The notes below the pieces were generated by a model that saw nothing but the letters and a program-made list of their open reading frames with translations, ran no database searches and had not been told where the DNA came from. A stretch of 64,000 bases of DNA. Source: Ficedula albicollis. Taxonomy: Eukaryota; Chordata; Aves; Passeriformes; Muscicapidae. Position numbers and translations under genes: made by a program. The stretch is from NCBI RefSeq assembly GCF_000247815.1, contig NC_021678.1, positions 30,357,749-30,421,748 on the forward strand. The letters run 5' to 3'. Position 1 is the first letter of the stretch; each line of letters opens with the position of its first letter. Shown in pieces: positions 52,493 to 64,000 of the stretch.

Positions 52493-55400
52493 AAAACTTA
52501 ATTTGGCATTGGCAGCTGCTTGATCTTTAGGGCTTCTGCATGAACAGGGAGTACTTTGGTTAATGAAATAATATCCCAGGCACATATGAAGAGCAATTAC
52601 TTGCTCTCATATAAACTCTCATGTATTCATCTAGAAAAAATGTTCATGACTCAGTCATCTGGGATGGTTCAGGCTACTCACCCTGCAGCACGAGGCGTAG
52701 GCATTGCAGTGGTGAAGTTAAAAAGGAAGACACGTGACCCCAATTACTCACAAGGAGAGGAATTATGATCTCAGATACAGTGGTATAAATCCAAAGCCAT
52801 TCCCCCCTGAAGTAATTGGCATCATACTGTATTTTCTCTAACATGCAGGAAATCAGAATGCTGTCTGTAATCCCTGTTTGTCTGCAGAGCTTTGCTCAGG
52901 GAGAGGCTTTGCTCTCCTGCAATGGATGTTAAGCGATGGAGAAAAATAAGGCTGAAAAATGTACAAGAAAGAAAAATGTGCCAAGCTTCCCTGTAGCAAG
53001 AGCACCAAATTACTACCTAGTTTTAACAGTGTGTTTAATAATGATTTCACTTTTTAAATCAAGTTTTCTCAATTTTTAATAAACAATAAAAATGAACTGA
53101 TATGATAAATGACTGTCTAGCTGACCTGTATCTCAGTTTCCTATTTTTTGCTCTGGACATCACAAACACTGAGGAAGGAAGGTGTTAACTATCAGGAAAG
53201 GTGAAGAAAATTATGAACTTACTAATTTACTGATGGACTTTGAAAACAAACACAGATCTAGTATTAGGGACATTGCAAGTTCAGAAAAAAGATTAATTAA
53301 TGCAATGACCACAGTGAACTGTTCCTGTGGGACATGGGAAATGGTATGAAAATATTTCCATTAATGCTCAACAAAAGACTTAGGGCTTGAGGAGTGTGGA
53401 TACTGGATTCAGCAAAGCAGGAGATCACATAGAATAATATTCTAAATAAACCCTCCATTTATCATTTCTGAGATTTTGATAATTGTAATATTCTCAACTT
53501 TATGGTTTCAGTAATTTGGAACTGACAGATGAGAACTTTATCCCTAGGGACTACAGAAAACCTGGCAAGAAGTGAACAGGGAAAGGATTCAGTTTGAAAC
53601 ATTATAGGCACCTAGAAATTTTCCAGCACATCAGGCAGCCCAGAGTTTTTACAAATATATGTGCTTTTAATGTTTTCTTAGAAAGACCACAGAAGCAGTT
53701 CAAACACATGTAAAATTTTATTATTGGCAAATTGTACCAGCAGCATACAGAGGGACACATGGGAGTTATTCCTTAAAAACCTTGGATGTGCAGGAGGACA
53801 GATGAGGTGCCACCACAAAGCATCCTGCCTGTCCCTGCTGTGGCACTGGGAGGAGCACAGCATGCAGCTCCAGTGCATGCAACACTACTTTGTGGGCACA
53901 TATTGAAATTTCTGGCTGGTCACCCGGTTCAGATTCCTTCCTGAAAAGTCTTGGCACACACATCTTGTTGATATAATTTCTAAGTATGCAGAGGACATGC
54001 TTGTGCACCAGTAAAGCTACAGATCTTGTGGACTTAGGAAAGCTGATACCTGTATTACATGCATGAAGGCAAAGCATGTGTATTTACACATGCATAAAAG
54101 GTAGATGTATTTTACATGTGTGGCAGCATGTGTGTAATGGAGTGTAACACAAGGTCCAGGGTATCATTAGGAGACACTTAAATGAGGGTGGTGAGGAAAC
54201 TGTTTGCACTGGCACAGCTGAAATACTGCACTTTTGCAGAGAGAGATTTGAAATGTTTTTGTGGCAGATCCAAGAATAGTAAAGCCTTTCCCAGCATCAA
54301 GTACAGTCAAAGTGATGGTTTGCAGTCGCTTGCTGTGTGTAATTAACAACTCTGCGTATCTGCATCAGTCAAAACTCCTGCTGTGGAACATCCATGTGTC
54401 TGTAACCCTGGCAGAGAAGTGGCCCCAAATAGCACCAGCCTGGTGCAGCTGAGTGGGGCCAGCTGCTCTGGTGATGCTTTATAATCACAGCTGTGTCCTG
54501 GTCTGGTTTGGGCACCCTCTATATGCAAAAGCATAGAGCAAAAAACCAAGTTCTTTAATTAAGTATCCTTTATTACTAAAGTAATTGTTGGTTTTGGAGC
54601 AGTTTTATACAATTCCAGTACAGGGGTGATTTTTTACTGAAATAGTAACTCATCCCTGCACATCTGCAGTGTGTCCAGTGTGATCAGCAGAGAAGGTGCT
54701 GCACACCAGAACAGCAACACCCACCTCCCATAGTAAGCTCATCTTCCCTCTGAAGAGGCAATTCTGCTTGTCTCATGGAGAGACACTCCCAAGAGCTGCC
54801 CCTCAAAGTGCTGCTCTTCCCCCAGGACCCCAATGGGAAGGGATCACTGGTCCTTTGGCTAAGCAGCACATCCAGGTCTCTGACCCAGGGAGAAGAAGCT
54901 GGACACATGGCACATTTGTGAGGTGAAGGAGAATGTGAGGGGGAAACATCTAAAGCACCCTGAGAAATTAAAAGGTATCCTGTCAACACCAGGAATGTGC
55001 TGAGAGTTGTGTTTTGGCAGCTGGGAAAAATATAGGACCACACACAATATAGGACCACTCTTCACAAGCACAAGAGGTTCTGGTCCTTGAGTAGCTTTAG
55101 AGAAAAGGATTCTAGCCAGTGTTGCAGGGAAAGAGAGCATTGTCTCCAGAGGTGACACACTCCCTTACTTTTGTTTAGGGACCTTGAGTCACCATCATGG
55201 ACACAGTCCCTACAGGCTCTGATGGGAGCACAGGGCTGTTTCCAGCAGCACCATCCCAGACCCCAGCCAGGACCAAGTCTGCAAGGATCTGGGAAAGCTA
55301 AATCTCTAAAATCGCACAGAGATTGCTCTGCAGCCCTATTTTCAAAAGCATTGATACTGATCTAGCTCCTCCCATCTGAAAGCTGGCTAAAACACTTCAG

Positions 55401-56584
55401 TGAGAGTCGTAGGGCTGCAGCAGAGCACTTTGAACTGCATCATCCTCACTCTTGGTGAACAGAGAAATCTTTATTGGGGTACTTATTTAGAGTGCCAGAG
55501 CCAACAGGTGTAGGTAATTTGGAACTGCCAAGGACAAGTCACCACGTGTAATGTTAAGACAGTTACTCCAGGGAGGAGAGAGCGAGGAGGGAAGTGCTGC
55601 ATATATTAGCATAACTATCTCCTCACACGTCCTCTCTCTTCTTTGCATAATATCCCAGTCTTGTGGGCCCCTGCCAGCAAAATAAAACAATGATCCCAGC
55701 CCCGTGGGCCTGTCATTATTGATTTATAAAATACTTACAGCTAGTTGTGTTAAATGTGTCCTTCCACTGCAAGAAGGAATTACTGGGCATACAGTGGTGT
55801 AAGACTGCAGAGCTATTGTCATGCTGTAGGAGTTTCATATAAAGTCATCTTCAAAATGCCTTTTTTTAGGCAATTTGACCATTTATGGAAACCCATCTGG
55901 AAATAAACGTAGCTGGCCTAATGTATGTAATGAATCTAATGTGCCATTCTTCCACATTAAGGATAAATCTAATAGGATGATTGAGTGGGGCCAAACTTCT
56001 GCAGGAAATTCCTTTATAATACATGATTGAATTATTGTTTTTCTATTAGGGCAGCCAAAACATTCAGTGTTCTTGACAATGCAGGATGTGTGCCGTAACT
56101 TTTTTGCCACTAAGCTAGGCATACTGCATCTGGACATATGCCCAGCTTTTTGAGTATTTCCAGTTGCATGATTTATTTATTTTCCACAGAAAGGCTACAT
56201 AAGTTATACAGAACTCAGTAGATTTCTTTTTGGGTCAGACGAGAGAACTCAGTGCCTGGCTGCCAAATGAACGAAATCTCAGGAATCCAGAGGTGTTTGC
56301 AGCAAAGCTGAGATTTTCCTAATGGATACCTAAAAGTTGTGCTTATGAAACTGCTAAACCTTTTCTCAATAGAAATTTTGCACCTAACTCCCTTTGCAAA
56401 TCTCTGTTTCAGGTTCAAGCCCCTAATTATCCTGATTTTCAAAAATGTTGGCTTTCCAGCTGCAACTGTGTAATGTAAGAGAAGCTGAATGTAGCACGTG
56501 TGAAAATATGATTATTTATTTATAAGCCTAAATACTATTCTAGAAGCCTGACTTCAAATGCCTTTTAAAACCTAGGACCAGATT

Positions 56585-56632
56585 CAACAATCTTAAGGGT
56601 CTTTTCCAACCTAAATAATTCTATGATTCTAT
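56585..56632 (+). mobile_element. CR1 LINE 3' end fragment
   Basis: CTTAAGGGTCTTTTCCAACC followed by TAAATAATTCTATGATTCTA is a typical CR1 3' end with its ATTCTATG tail, plus orientation. It ends at the left border of the 1,033-bp tandem duplication. Confidence 0.85.
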
Positions 56633-57665
56633 AATTTGAATCTGGGTTGCTTGGTCTTTATTTTTTCTGTGAGAAGGCATTGTGCATTTGTGCACTCCCA
56701 GGGATGACAGCCATAAAATGTGTATCATTATTAGTGCACGAGATGAGAATATGCTGTGACTCTAAGACATCCTGAAACCCCAAACATAAGTGTATGGCTG
56801 TATACAAAAGGAGTCAGGGAGAAGAACTCTGTATTTTTTCAAATTACAGCTTGGGAAAAGGTGGTGTTTATTAGTGCAGCCTCCTAACCTTGTCTAAAAG
56901 ATCTCATTGCTCATTTCCTGTAGCAGCAGAGACTCTTCCTTTCTGTCTTCTTAAGAGGGGAGGGCAATTATTTTTCTTCTGTGAATAAAATACTTTACAC
57001 GCCCCCTCTCCCTTCCCAAATAGTCTCAGGTCAAATCAGTCATATAGTTGCAGCTGGAAACTATTTTTGGCCTAGGTTTACAGCTCTGTAGAGGATATCC
57101 AGATACTTTACCAAATATTTAAGGCACTCAGCCAGGGTGTGGGAGATGGCAGGTTCAAATCTCTCTGGAGAAGAGGGTTTGAATCCACCCCCCAGGAGGT
57201 AACAATCATCAGCATCTTGCTGTGTAGGGAATGATGAGTGAGGGGGAATGATTCTAGCAACTTGAGGTCTGACCAGCTACTTGTCTCACTTGAGGCTTTC
57301 CTCAGTTCCTGGGCTGCAGGGAAGGTGGGATGAGGCACCAAACTGAGCAGGGGACTCAGTTTTACCTTGCAGGCTAAACCAAATCAATTTACATTCAACC
57401 ATCATCTGTCTCAGCCATGCAGAGGTGAGGCTGGGCTCGCTTTCACCCCTGCCCATCTCCCAGAGAAACCAGTGTTTGATTGCTGTGTTTGATTTCTTTT
57501 TAATCCTCCTTAAACTCAGACTCAGAGGTTATCTGCCACCGAGCCAGGATCCTTACTCATCCTGGCAGAGATCAGGTTCTGACCTCTGGGACATCAAATA
57601 AAAGCAAGGAGGGGAGTAATATTGTTAGTAACAGAGAGTGGGAGACATCCAAGTGGGTAAAACTG
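56633..57665. repeat. 1,033-bp tandem duplication, copy 1
   Basis: It starts AATTTGAATCTGGGTTGC and ends AGTGGGTAAAACTG. Copy 2 follows with no spacer. I see only two differences between the copies (GGGATGACAG versus GGGGTGACAG and CGAGATGAG versus CGAGACGAG). It contains a tRNA-like SINE motif (see 57116-57200). The same 77-codon minus-strand frame (57108-57341) occurs in copy 2 only because of the duplication. Confidence 0.95.
57116..57200 (+). mobile_element. Old tRNA-derived SINE-like, partly palindromic element (copy 1)
   Basis: GGCACTCAGCCAGGGTGTGGGAG followed by GGCAGGTTCAAATCTCTC resembles the tRNA-related head of ancient vertebrate SINEs, with a pol III B-box-like GGTTCAAATCT at 57152-57162. 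About a dozen bases later GGGTTTGAATCCACC (57175-57189) reads as the reverse complement of a second B-box-like segment, so the element is an imperfect palindrome, as in some old low-copy repeat families. The assignment is tentative. Confidence 0.35.
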
Positions 57666-58698
57666 AATTTGAATCTGGGTTGCTTGGTCTTTATTTTTTC
57701 TGTGAGAAGGCATTGTGCATTTGTGCACTCCCAGGGGTGACAGCCATAAAATGTGTATCATTATTAGTGCACGAGACGAGAATATGCTGTGACTCTAAGA
57801 CATCCTGAAACCCCAAACATAAGTGTATGGCTGTATACAAAAGGAGTCAGGGAGAAGAACTCTGTATTTTTTCAAATTACAGCTTGGGAAAAGGTGGTGT
57901 TTATTAGTGCAGCCTCCTAACCTTGTCTAAAAGATCTCATTGCTCATTTCCTGTAGCAGCAGAGACTCTTCCTTTCTGTCTTCTTAAGAGGGGAGGGCAA
58001 TTATTTTTCTTCTGTGAATAAAATACTTTACACGCCCCCTCTCCCTTCCCAAATAGTCTCAGGTCAAATCAGTCATATAGTTGCAGCTGGAAACTATTTT
58101 TGGCCTAGGTTTACAGCTCTGTAGAGGATATCCAGATACTTTACCAAATATTTAAGGCACTCAGCCAGGGTGTGGGAGATGGCAGGTTCAAATCTCTCTG
58201 GAGAAGAGGGTTTGAATCCACCCCCCAGGAGGTAACAATCATCAGCATCTTGCTGTGTAGGGAATGATGAGTGAGGGGGAATGATTCTAGCAACTTGAGG
58301 TCTGACCAGCTACTTGTCTCACTTGAGGCTTTCCTCAGTTCCTGGGCTGCAGGGAAGGTGGGATGAGGCACCAAACTGAGCAGGGGACTCAGTTTTACCT
58401 TGCAGGCTAAACCAAATCAATTTACATTCAACCATCATCTGTCTCAGCCATGCAGAGGTGAGGCTGGGCTCGCTTTCACCCCTGCCCATCTCCCAGAGAA
58501 ACCAGTGTTTGATTGCTGTGTTTGATTTCTTTTTAATCCTCCTTAAACTCAGACTCAGAGGTTATCTGCCACCGAGCCAGGATCCTTACTCATCCTGGCA
58601 GAGATCAGGTTCTGACCTCTGGGACATCAAATAAAAGCAAGGAGGGGAGTAATATTGTTAGTAACAGAGAGTGGGAGACATCCAAGTGGGTAAAACTG
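57666..58698. repeat. 1,033-bp tandem duplication, copy 2
   Basis: Identical in length to copy 1 and about 99.8 per cent identical by eye. There is no N or poly-G at the junction, unlike the other two long duplications. After it unique sequence continues with GAGAGACCCAG. Confidence 0.95.
58149..58233 (+). mobile_element. Old tRNA-derived SINE-like element (copy 2)
   Basis: Exact second copy of the SINE-like palindromic motif, carried along in the 1,033-bp duplication. Confidence 0.35.
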
Positions 58699-61600
58699 GA
58701 GAGACCCAGTACCTGCTCTGTGCTGGACATCTCCTGGTGATATTTCTCTACATGTGCCCCACAGCCCTGCTCCTCAAACGTATCTTGAGTTGAACGTCTC
58801 CCCAGGTTAGCCCATACTCTCTGTGCAGGATTCCTAAGCTAGCCGAGTGTTTATCATCCTTGAGGAATCTCGCCTGTGGAGGTTTGATTAATTTTTTTCA
58901 TACACATATAAACAGATTCAAGATGTTCTTGCTCAGCCAGAGGATAAAGGTTTCTCCTGCTATCTCAGCTCTCCATCAGAAAAACAGTCAGTCCCCATGT
59001 GCCAAGATTCTCCCAAAGGCGTTATTGCCGTCATCTGCGTTTGCTAACGCAGGCTTGCAGCATCCTGAAAAACAAGGACAGCGTCTTTTCCCAGCGTGAG
59101 CTCTGAATTCTGGATAGTCCCAGGTCTGAGCTGCTTCTTACATGTACCTAGAGCCAGGAGAGCTGTCTGAGAAGACCTGGAGATCCCATCCACGCTGCAG
59201 AAGTAACGGTGGTCAGCTTTGAACTGTGGCCCAGCCTCTCCAAAGCAGAAGCACTGAACCTGTGATTCCAGTTTGGCCAAGTGCAGAGCATGACCTAAAC
59301 CTTCTTAGTTCACTCAAGAGTCTTCCCTTTCCCTCCTAAGTTGCCAAATCACGCTGCCAGATATTGCTCAACCGCTGATGTGGGTTTGCAGTGCCTGTGC
59401 CACGTGTGAGTGGATGTTAAAGAGAGTCATTATCATTAGAGAATCCACATTTGCTATAAAAAAATCACTACAAAAATCACTGAAACCTCATCAGAGAGAG
59501 GATTGAGCCACATGCATCCACAGAGAGCTCCCTAGGATGCTCAGACCCACTTGTCCTTTCCTCCAAGGCAGAGGGCAGGCTGTGTGTCCAGCACAAGTCC
59601 AACCAAGCTCTAAGCTGTCTTAAAGTGATTTCACTGATCTTGAATGAAGAAAAGATTATTTCATTTAGGATTCAAAAAAGTGAAAAATTTCCACCATTTC
59701 ACCCTTTCTTGCCAAACCCCAAATATTTAAATTGAATGCAACTGGATCAAAACAACCCAACCAAAACTGAGTATTTTGATTATCTGGGATCTCAGCCTTC
59801 TTACTGAGAAATAAGGTTACAGAAAGTGGAAAAGAAAGTACATTTTAGAAAATCTTTGACCCCAGTGCTACAGCCTTGCCCTTGTGTCAGTGTCCAAACA
59901 GGGTGAAAGGCTCTTCTGACAAATTCTGTTTAATTCTTTATGGGAGATGCTGCTTTTATCTCATTTACAGTCTGATCATCAGCACAACTGTATCCCAAGC
60001 TGGCAGTGCAAACATCCAGGTTCAGGATCTCTGCTTTCTTCTCCCATTTTATTTTTCCTTCTAATTTGCATGTATGCACATCCACATTCCAGATATACCC
60101 AATGAAGTCAAGTTTTGAATTCCCCCCCATTTGCTATCTCAGAGAATTGTGCAAACTAGAATTTTTAGTTCTGAAAGACCAGAGCTTGTCAAAGCTCTCC
60201 TCTGCACCACTCTCTACTGACATGTTTTCATGGTAACAAAATAAAATGCCAGGGATTCCCTGTAGCAGAGAAGTCTGGGGAAGGAGCTTTTTCACTGATT
60301 GCTACAGCTACACAATGTCATAAAATGTCATTATTAATATATTTGCTTTATTAGGCAGAATAATATGAATTATTCCCTCATAAATTTTTACAGTAACTCC
60401 TCCCTACACAGGGCTCTGGTTGACAAGAATTGTAGGTCTAATTATTGGAACATGTGCTTTAATGTGTTTTAATGTCATGTTTTCCTTTAATTGTATTATA
60501 TTGTAAGCCTGCTCTAGAAATAACACTATTAAAGTTCTCTTTCAAAACAAAGATCAATCAAAGAGACAAGCAATTATTTCATTATCCTTAAGAAGCTCAT
60601 AACATAATGAAAGGAATGTTAAAAATAAACTAAATGGGTGTGCTTGATTGAAAGAATAGATCAGTCCTAGTGACTTTTCTCAGAGAGTAAAAAATTATCC
60701 AGGATTAAATTTTCACAGCTTTGAGTAAATTAAGGATTCTCTGTTTCTAATAATTAAATAGGGAAGACTTTCTTGGATAATAAACTAAGAATGAAATTAG
60801 GGACAGTTGTATCTGAGGAGAAGCAAAGACTCAGGATGAAAAGCCAAAACTGCAGTTGAGGACAGAGGGCAGGTGGGATTAGGTGGTTTTTGGGTTGACT
60901 GAGTCCTCTCCAGCCTGGCTGGGAGGAGGCTCCACGTGTGACTCCACACCATCCCTGCTGGTGAGCCCTGGAACCCTCTTGAAGGGAATTTTCAAAGCTT
61001 TATCGGCCTTCCTTGTTATTTTTTTCTCAACTTTTTGTAATATTGGAGCCTTTCAGAAGCTCAGATTCTGAAGGCAGAAGCAGTGTAGAGGGACATCAGA
61101 GAAAAACTTTTTTGTAACAGAAAAGCTTTCCCAAGAAAAGAAGAAAAAGCTGGGCAGGTGGGATATGGGTTAAGGGAGGAGCTTGTCTCTCTTCTCTGTC
61201 CAAATCTGACTCCTCTGGCCTTTGGTCTAAAATAGGCAGCACCTGCTACCCACGAGGCAGCCTGGCTGCAGAAGGTGAAGGCAGCTTTGGGACATTTGTC
61301 ATCTGTAGAACTGGGGCCAGATGGATCCTGCAGCATGGAAGACAAAGCTTGAAAGATCCAGAATGAGCAAATTTCTCCTTCAACAGGCAGAGCAAAATCC
61401 CTTTCTTCCTGTCTGCTTTCCTCAGTGGAAGGGGAAAACCAGATGGAGGAGGAGGGATCTCAATTCAGCACCTCTGGGCAGGCCAGGTGAGCATCACTGC
61501 CCTGCCCTGTGCTCCCTGCCCTGCAGCCCTCCAGGAGCAGGGCAGCCACCAGGGCTGGGTTCATGGGGTCACTGAGCAAGCTGTGCTGGCAGCAGCTCTT

Positions 61601-64000
61601 TGGACATCAGCTCTTCCTACACAGCCATTTTTACCAACATCACTCTCCCAGGGGGATGTGTTTTCACTCCTTGCAGCAGAACTGGGCTGGCAGTGCCTTC
61701 CTGCTGTTGGTTGGACCTGAGCTTGAAGCTGGAAATAGTCCAGTCAATGCTGCTTACACTGAAAAGTATTAACTAAATCCCTGCTCAGAATTGTTTGAGC
61801 TCCTGTTGTTCCCATTTTCCTGAGCGAGGAGAGGAGTGACAGCAGCCATGGCACCAGGTGTGGGAGCAGGTGACATCCCAGGATCCAGGGCTTCGTTTGT
61901 CATGATTGCAGCAATGATAAGGGCTTCAGCCCTTACTAAACTGGGTCCTGACTTCCAGAAAGAAAATCCCTCTTGGCATCACTGCATCCCAGCATAGCAC
62001 CATCATTAGTTTAACCAGTTTCTCAATCTATATAACCAGTTCTTCCTGCCTGAGGTGCGTGCATCAATGTTTATTAGAGTAGACTCTCATGTCTTGTGTT
62101 TGCTGAAGAAAAGTCTCTGCCTAACACTTTTCATCCTTTCTTTTACTGTTTTTTTTCTCTGTGGGGGGTGGGGGGTTTGCTGTGGCAATTTCTTTCACAT
62201 GTTGAGACTGTTGTTTTTCCAACACAAAACCCTATACATTTCAAAAGCTTAGTAGGAAAGAGATATTTCTAAGTCATGTTTCTTGCCAGAGGAGTAGTGA
62301 ACACTAAATGTTGGCTGTAGACAGTGGTAGACTTGGGATTTGGTAGTTAACCAGTAAAAATATTAAAACAGGCAAAGTCTGTCATCATGTAAGAGACAGC
62401 TTTCAACTTTACTAAATGTCTTTCTACTTACAAAGTTAATGGAAACCAGTCACAATGATAAAATCTGTGATTGTCTTAAATAGAAAGAATTCTTGGTTCC
62501 TTGTGGTAGAAAGAAGACTGGAATTTAAATTCTTGGGCTTTCCCTCCTCATTTTTAATTCCTTTCATTTGATTAAAAGAAAGTTTTCTAAATGAACAGGC
62601 CAATGCAGGAAGAAAAGAGAAACATACATCTTAGCAAGATAAAACCCCAACCCTTAAAAAAAAATACCCAAACCGTGCAATTATGAGAAATCCAACAGCC
62701 CCAAAACATGTGGACCCAGAGCAGATAGAGAAGGTAAACAAAACCTTGGGCAGAAATGGGCAAATTCAGGAATGTTACTGGAGAATGATAAAAACATGAC
62801 AGGAGAAACCACCATGCAAACCACTTGCAGCTCGGGAAAAGAAACAGCAACGAGGCAGAGATGGGAGCCACAGATAACAACGTGTGGAAAATTTCTGAGA
62901 GAAATCAGGGAGAAAAATAAGGACAAAGAGAAATCTAAGAGATTCGGATGTGCTGAAATGCCAACAGTGTAGAGAACATCATGAGGGAAAGCAATTGTGA
63001 GGACATGGAGTTGAGGAGCTGTGATAGCTCTGCAGAACCTCCCCAGAACATTGTGAAAAGAGGAAAATCACCCCAGATCTTCTGCCTCACCTCTGCCCAA
63101 AGGAGGAGGTTCTACTGGGACATAGTGCTACAGGTCAGTTCTGGAAGAAAACCCCAGTTCCTGCCCTCACTTTGTGAGAGCAGCTGTTCTTCCAGCTCTC
63201 TTAGCCTGATGCAGCACAATCCAGGCTCAGTCCCCTGCGCAGGCTCTGAGACAGCAGCAGTGGCCCAAACAAATAACAGAGCATAGTGTAAGTCTCACAG
63301 CATCAAAACTGAATGGACTGGCTGCTGTTAGCCCAGGAATGATAATATTGGCCCCTGCATGGAAGCCAAAATGCAAAGTCAGCTGGTGTTCAGTGTCAGT
63401 GCAGATTTTTTGTCTGCCCTCTGGAATAGTCTTTTGGAGTGATGAAAGGGGAAGTAATATTTTCTAGCCTATGAAAACTTCTATTGTAAAAATGGTCTAA
63501 TCTGGTCTGTGCTAGAATGAAGCCATGACTCCCTGATGTTTCACATTAACAAACAGAGAGAGGCTCTCATCACAGCACACACTAGCCCTCGACACCTGCC
63601 TGTTCAGTCCTACTGCTGAGGTCAGCTCTCCCATATCTCAGCTGGGTCACCACCAGGTTCTTCTGTCTTAATTTGATGTGCTGGAGGCTTTTTGTAGTGG
63701 AACTTGAAGGATCCGGAGTCTAACCCAAGTCAATGACAACATTTTGTCTGGAATTAATCTGGAATTAATCTCAGAGAGCTTTGCCAGTGTGGTTTAACAA
63801 CAAGGTAACTAACAGATTATCAACCAGGGGCATTTTTCTATTTGTGGAGAAATACAGTGAGTGATACTGTGAGAAACTCCAGGGGAGGATTGATGCCACC
63901 CTGAAGCAGGTACCTACAGCAGGTGAGTCAGGGTGCATGGCTGCTTCTCTCCTGCCCCATGGACCAGAACAGCAGCCCCAGGATTTGTTTAGCTTTAACC
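58699..64000. other. Intergenic DNA towards the right edge
   Basis: No recognisable exon, RNA gene or repeat family. The part at 60300-60620 is AT-rich with TAAT cores and two TCF/LEF-type motifs (see separate entry). The part at 61300-61720 is more GC-rich with overlapping short open frames but no domain. A frame on the minus strand at 62587-62880 is hydrophobic only because the plus strand is purine-rich there. Confidence 0.55.
60430..60620. promoter_or_regulatory. Candidate conserved non-coding element with TCF/LEF-type sites
   Basis: The stretch contains CTAATTATTGG, CTTTAATGTG, then AACAAAG (60546-60552) and ATCAAAG (60557-60563), both matching the TCF/LEF core WWCAAAG, followed by CAATTATTTCATTATCC with further homeodomain-type cores. 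The density of developmental transcription-factor cores suits an enhancer near EMX2, a gene with a Wnt-responsive forebrain enhancer in mouse. This is inference from motifs alone. Confidence 0.25.

Larger units (their letters stand above)
47588..56584. other. Intergenic DNA with a few old repeats
   Basis: No gene is recognised on either strand. It holds a CR1 fragment (50354-50430) and a MIR-like SINE (52375-52492). The segments 47610-47760 and 55710-56180 are AT-rich, low in simple repeats and rich in TAAT cores (for example TGTAATTAGTGG, CATTATTGATTTATAAA), which suggests but does not show conserved non-coding elements. Open frames of 60-124 codons here carry no recognisable domain. Confidence 0.55.

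Noticed and set aside
57108..58374. Identical 77-codon minus-strand frames at 57108-57341 and 58141-58374 as a duplicated gene
   Set aside because: They are identical only because they lie in the 1,033-bp duplication; no coding features are visible.
62587..62880. Hydrophobic 97-codon frame on the minus strand resembling a multi-helix membrane protein
   Set aside because: The opposite strand is purine-rich, which forces Phe, Leu, Ser and Trp codons; there is no splice or promoter context.

Overview
The window is vertebrate nuclear DNA, most likely from a bird. It has AT-rich introns with GT-AG junctions and single exons spread over tens of kilobases. Two short CR1 LINE 3' ends carry the avian-type ATTCTATG tail. 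The one gene I can name is PDZD8, on the minus strand. In human, the flank upstream of PDZD8 leads to EMX2OS and EMX2, so the right half of this window is probably the PDZD8-EMX2 intergenic interval (inferred from synteny; neither EMX2 gene is seen here).

Layout. 1-4694 is the start of PDZD8 intron 3, and exon 4 (the PDZ domain) lies outside the window to the left. Exon 3 is 4695-4797, intron 2 is 4798-8938, exon 2 is 8939-9061, intron 1 is 9062-25539, and exon 1 runs from 25540 up to at least 26205. These exons together encode the SMP lipid-transfer domain and the start of the following C2-like region. Exon 1 then runs into an 1,877-base pure poly-G block (26206-28082). This block hides the start codon, the N-terminal membrane anchor and the core promoter, and is almost certainly an assembly or base-calling artefact. 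A remnant of the CpG island survives at 28083-28220. From 28.2 to 64 kb I find no recognisable complete gene. There is one candidate terminal exon of an unidentified small membrane protein (minus strand, about 28404-28549), a 24/48-bp minisatellite (33637-34512), a few old repeats, and non-coding DNA.

Structure. Besides the poly-G block in exon 1, three long direct duplications stand out. Two have visible assembly scars: 42676-44378 is joined through a single N, and 46581-47587 has 294 G between its copies. The third is a clean 1,033-bp tandem duplication at 56633-58698. In addition at least a dozen short two-copy tandem duplications (40-150 bp) are scattered through introns and intergenic DNA. 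The long, open poly-Gly and poly-Pro frames and the frames inside the minisatellite are not genes.

I do not see a convincing new biological system. The observations most worth following up are the small-membrane-protein exon upstream of PDZD8, the minisatellite with a GATA-type motif in nearly every unit, and the question of how many of the duplications are real rather than uncollapsed haplotypes.
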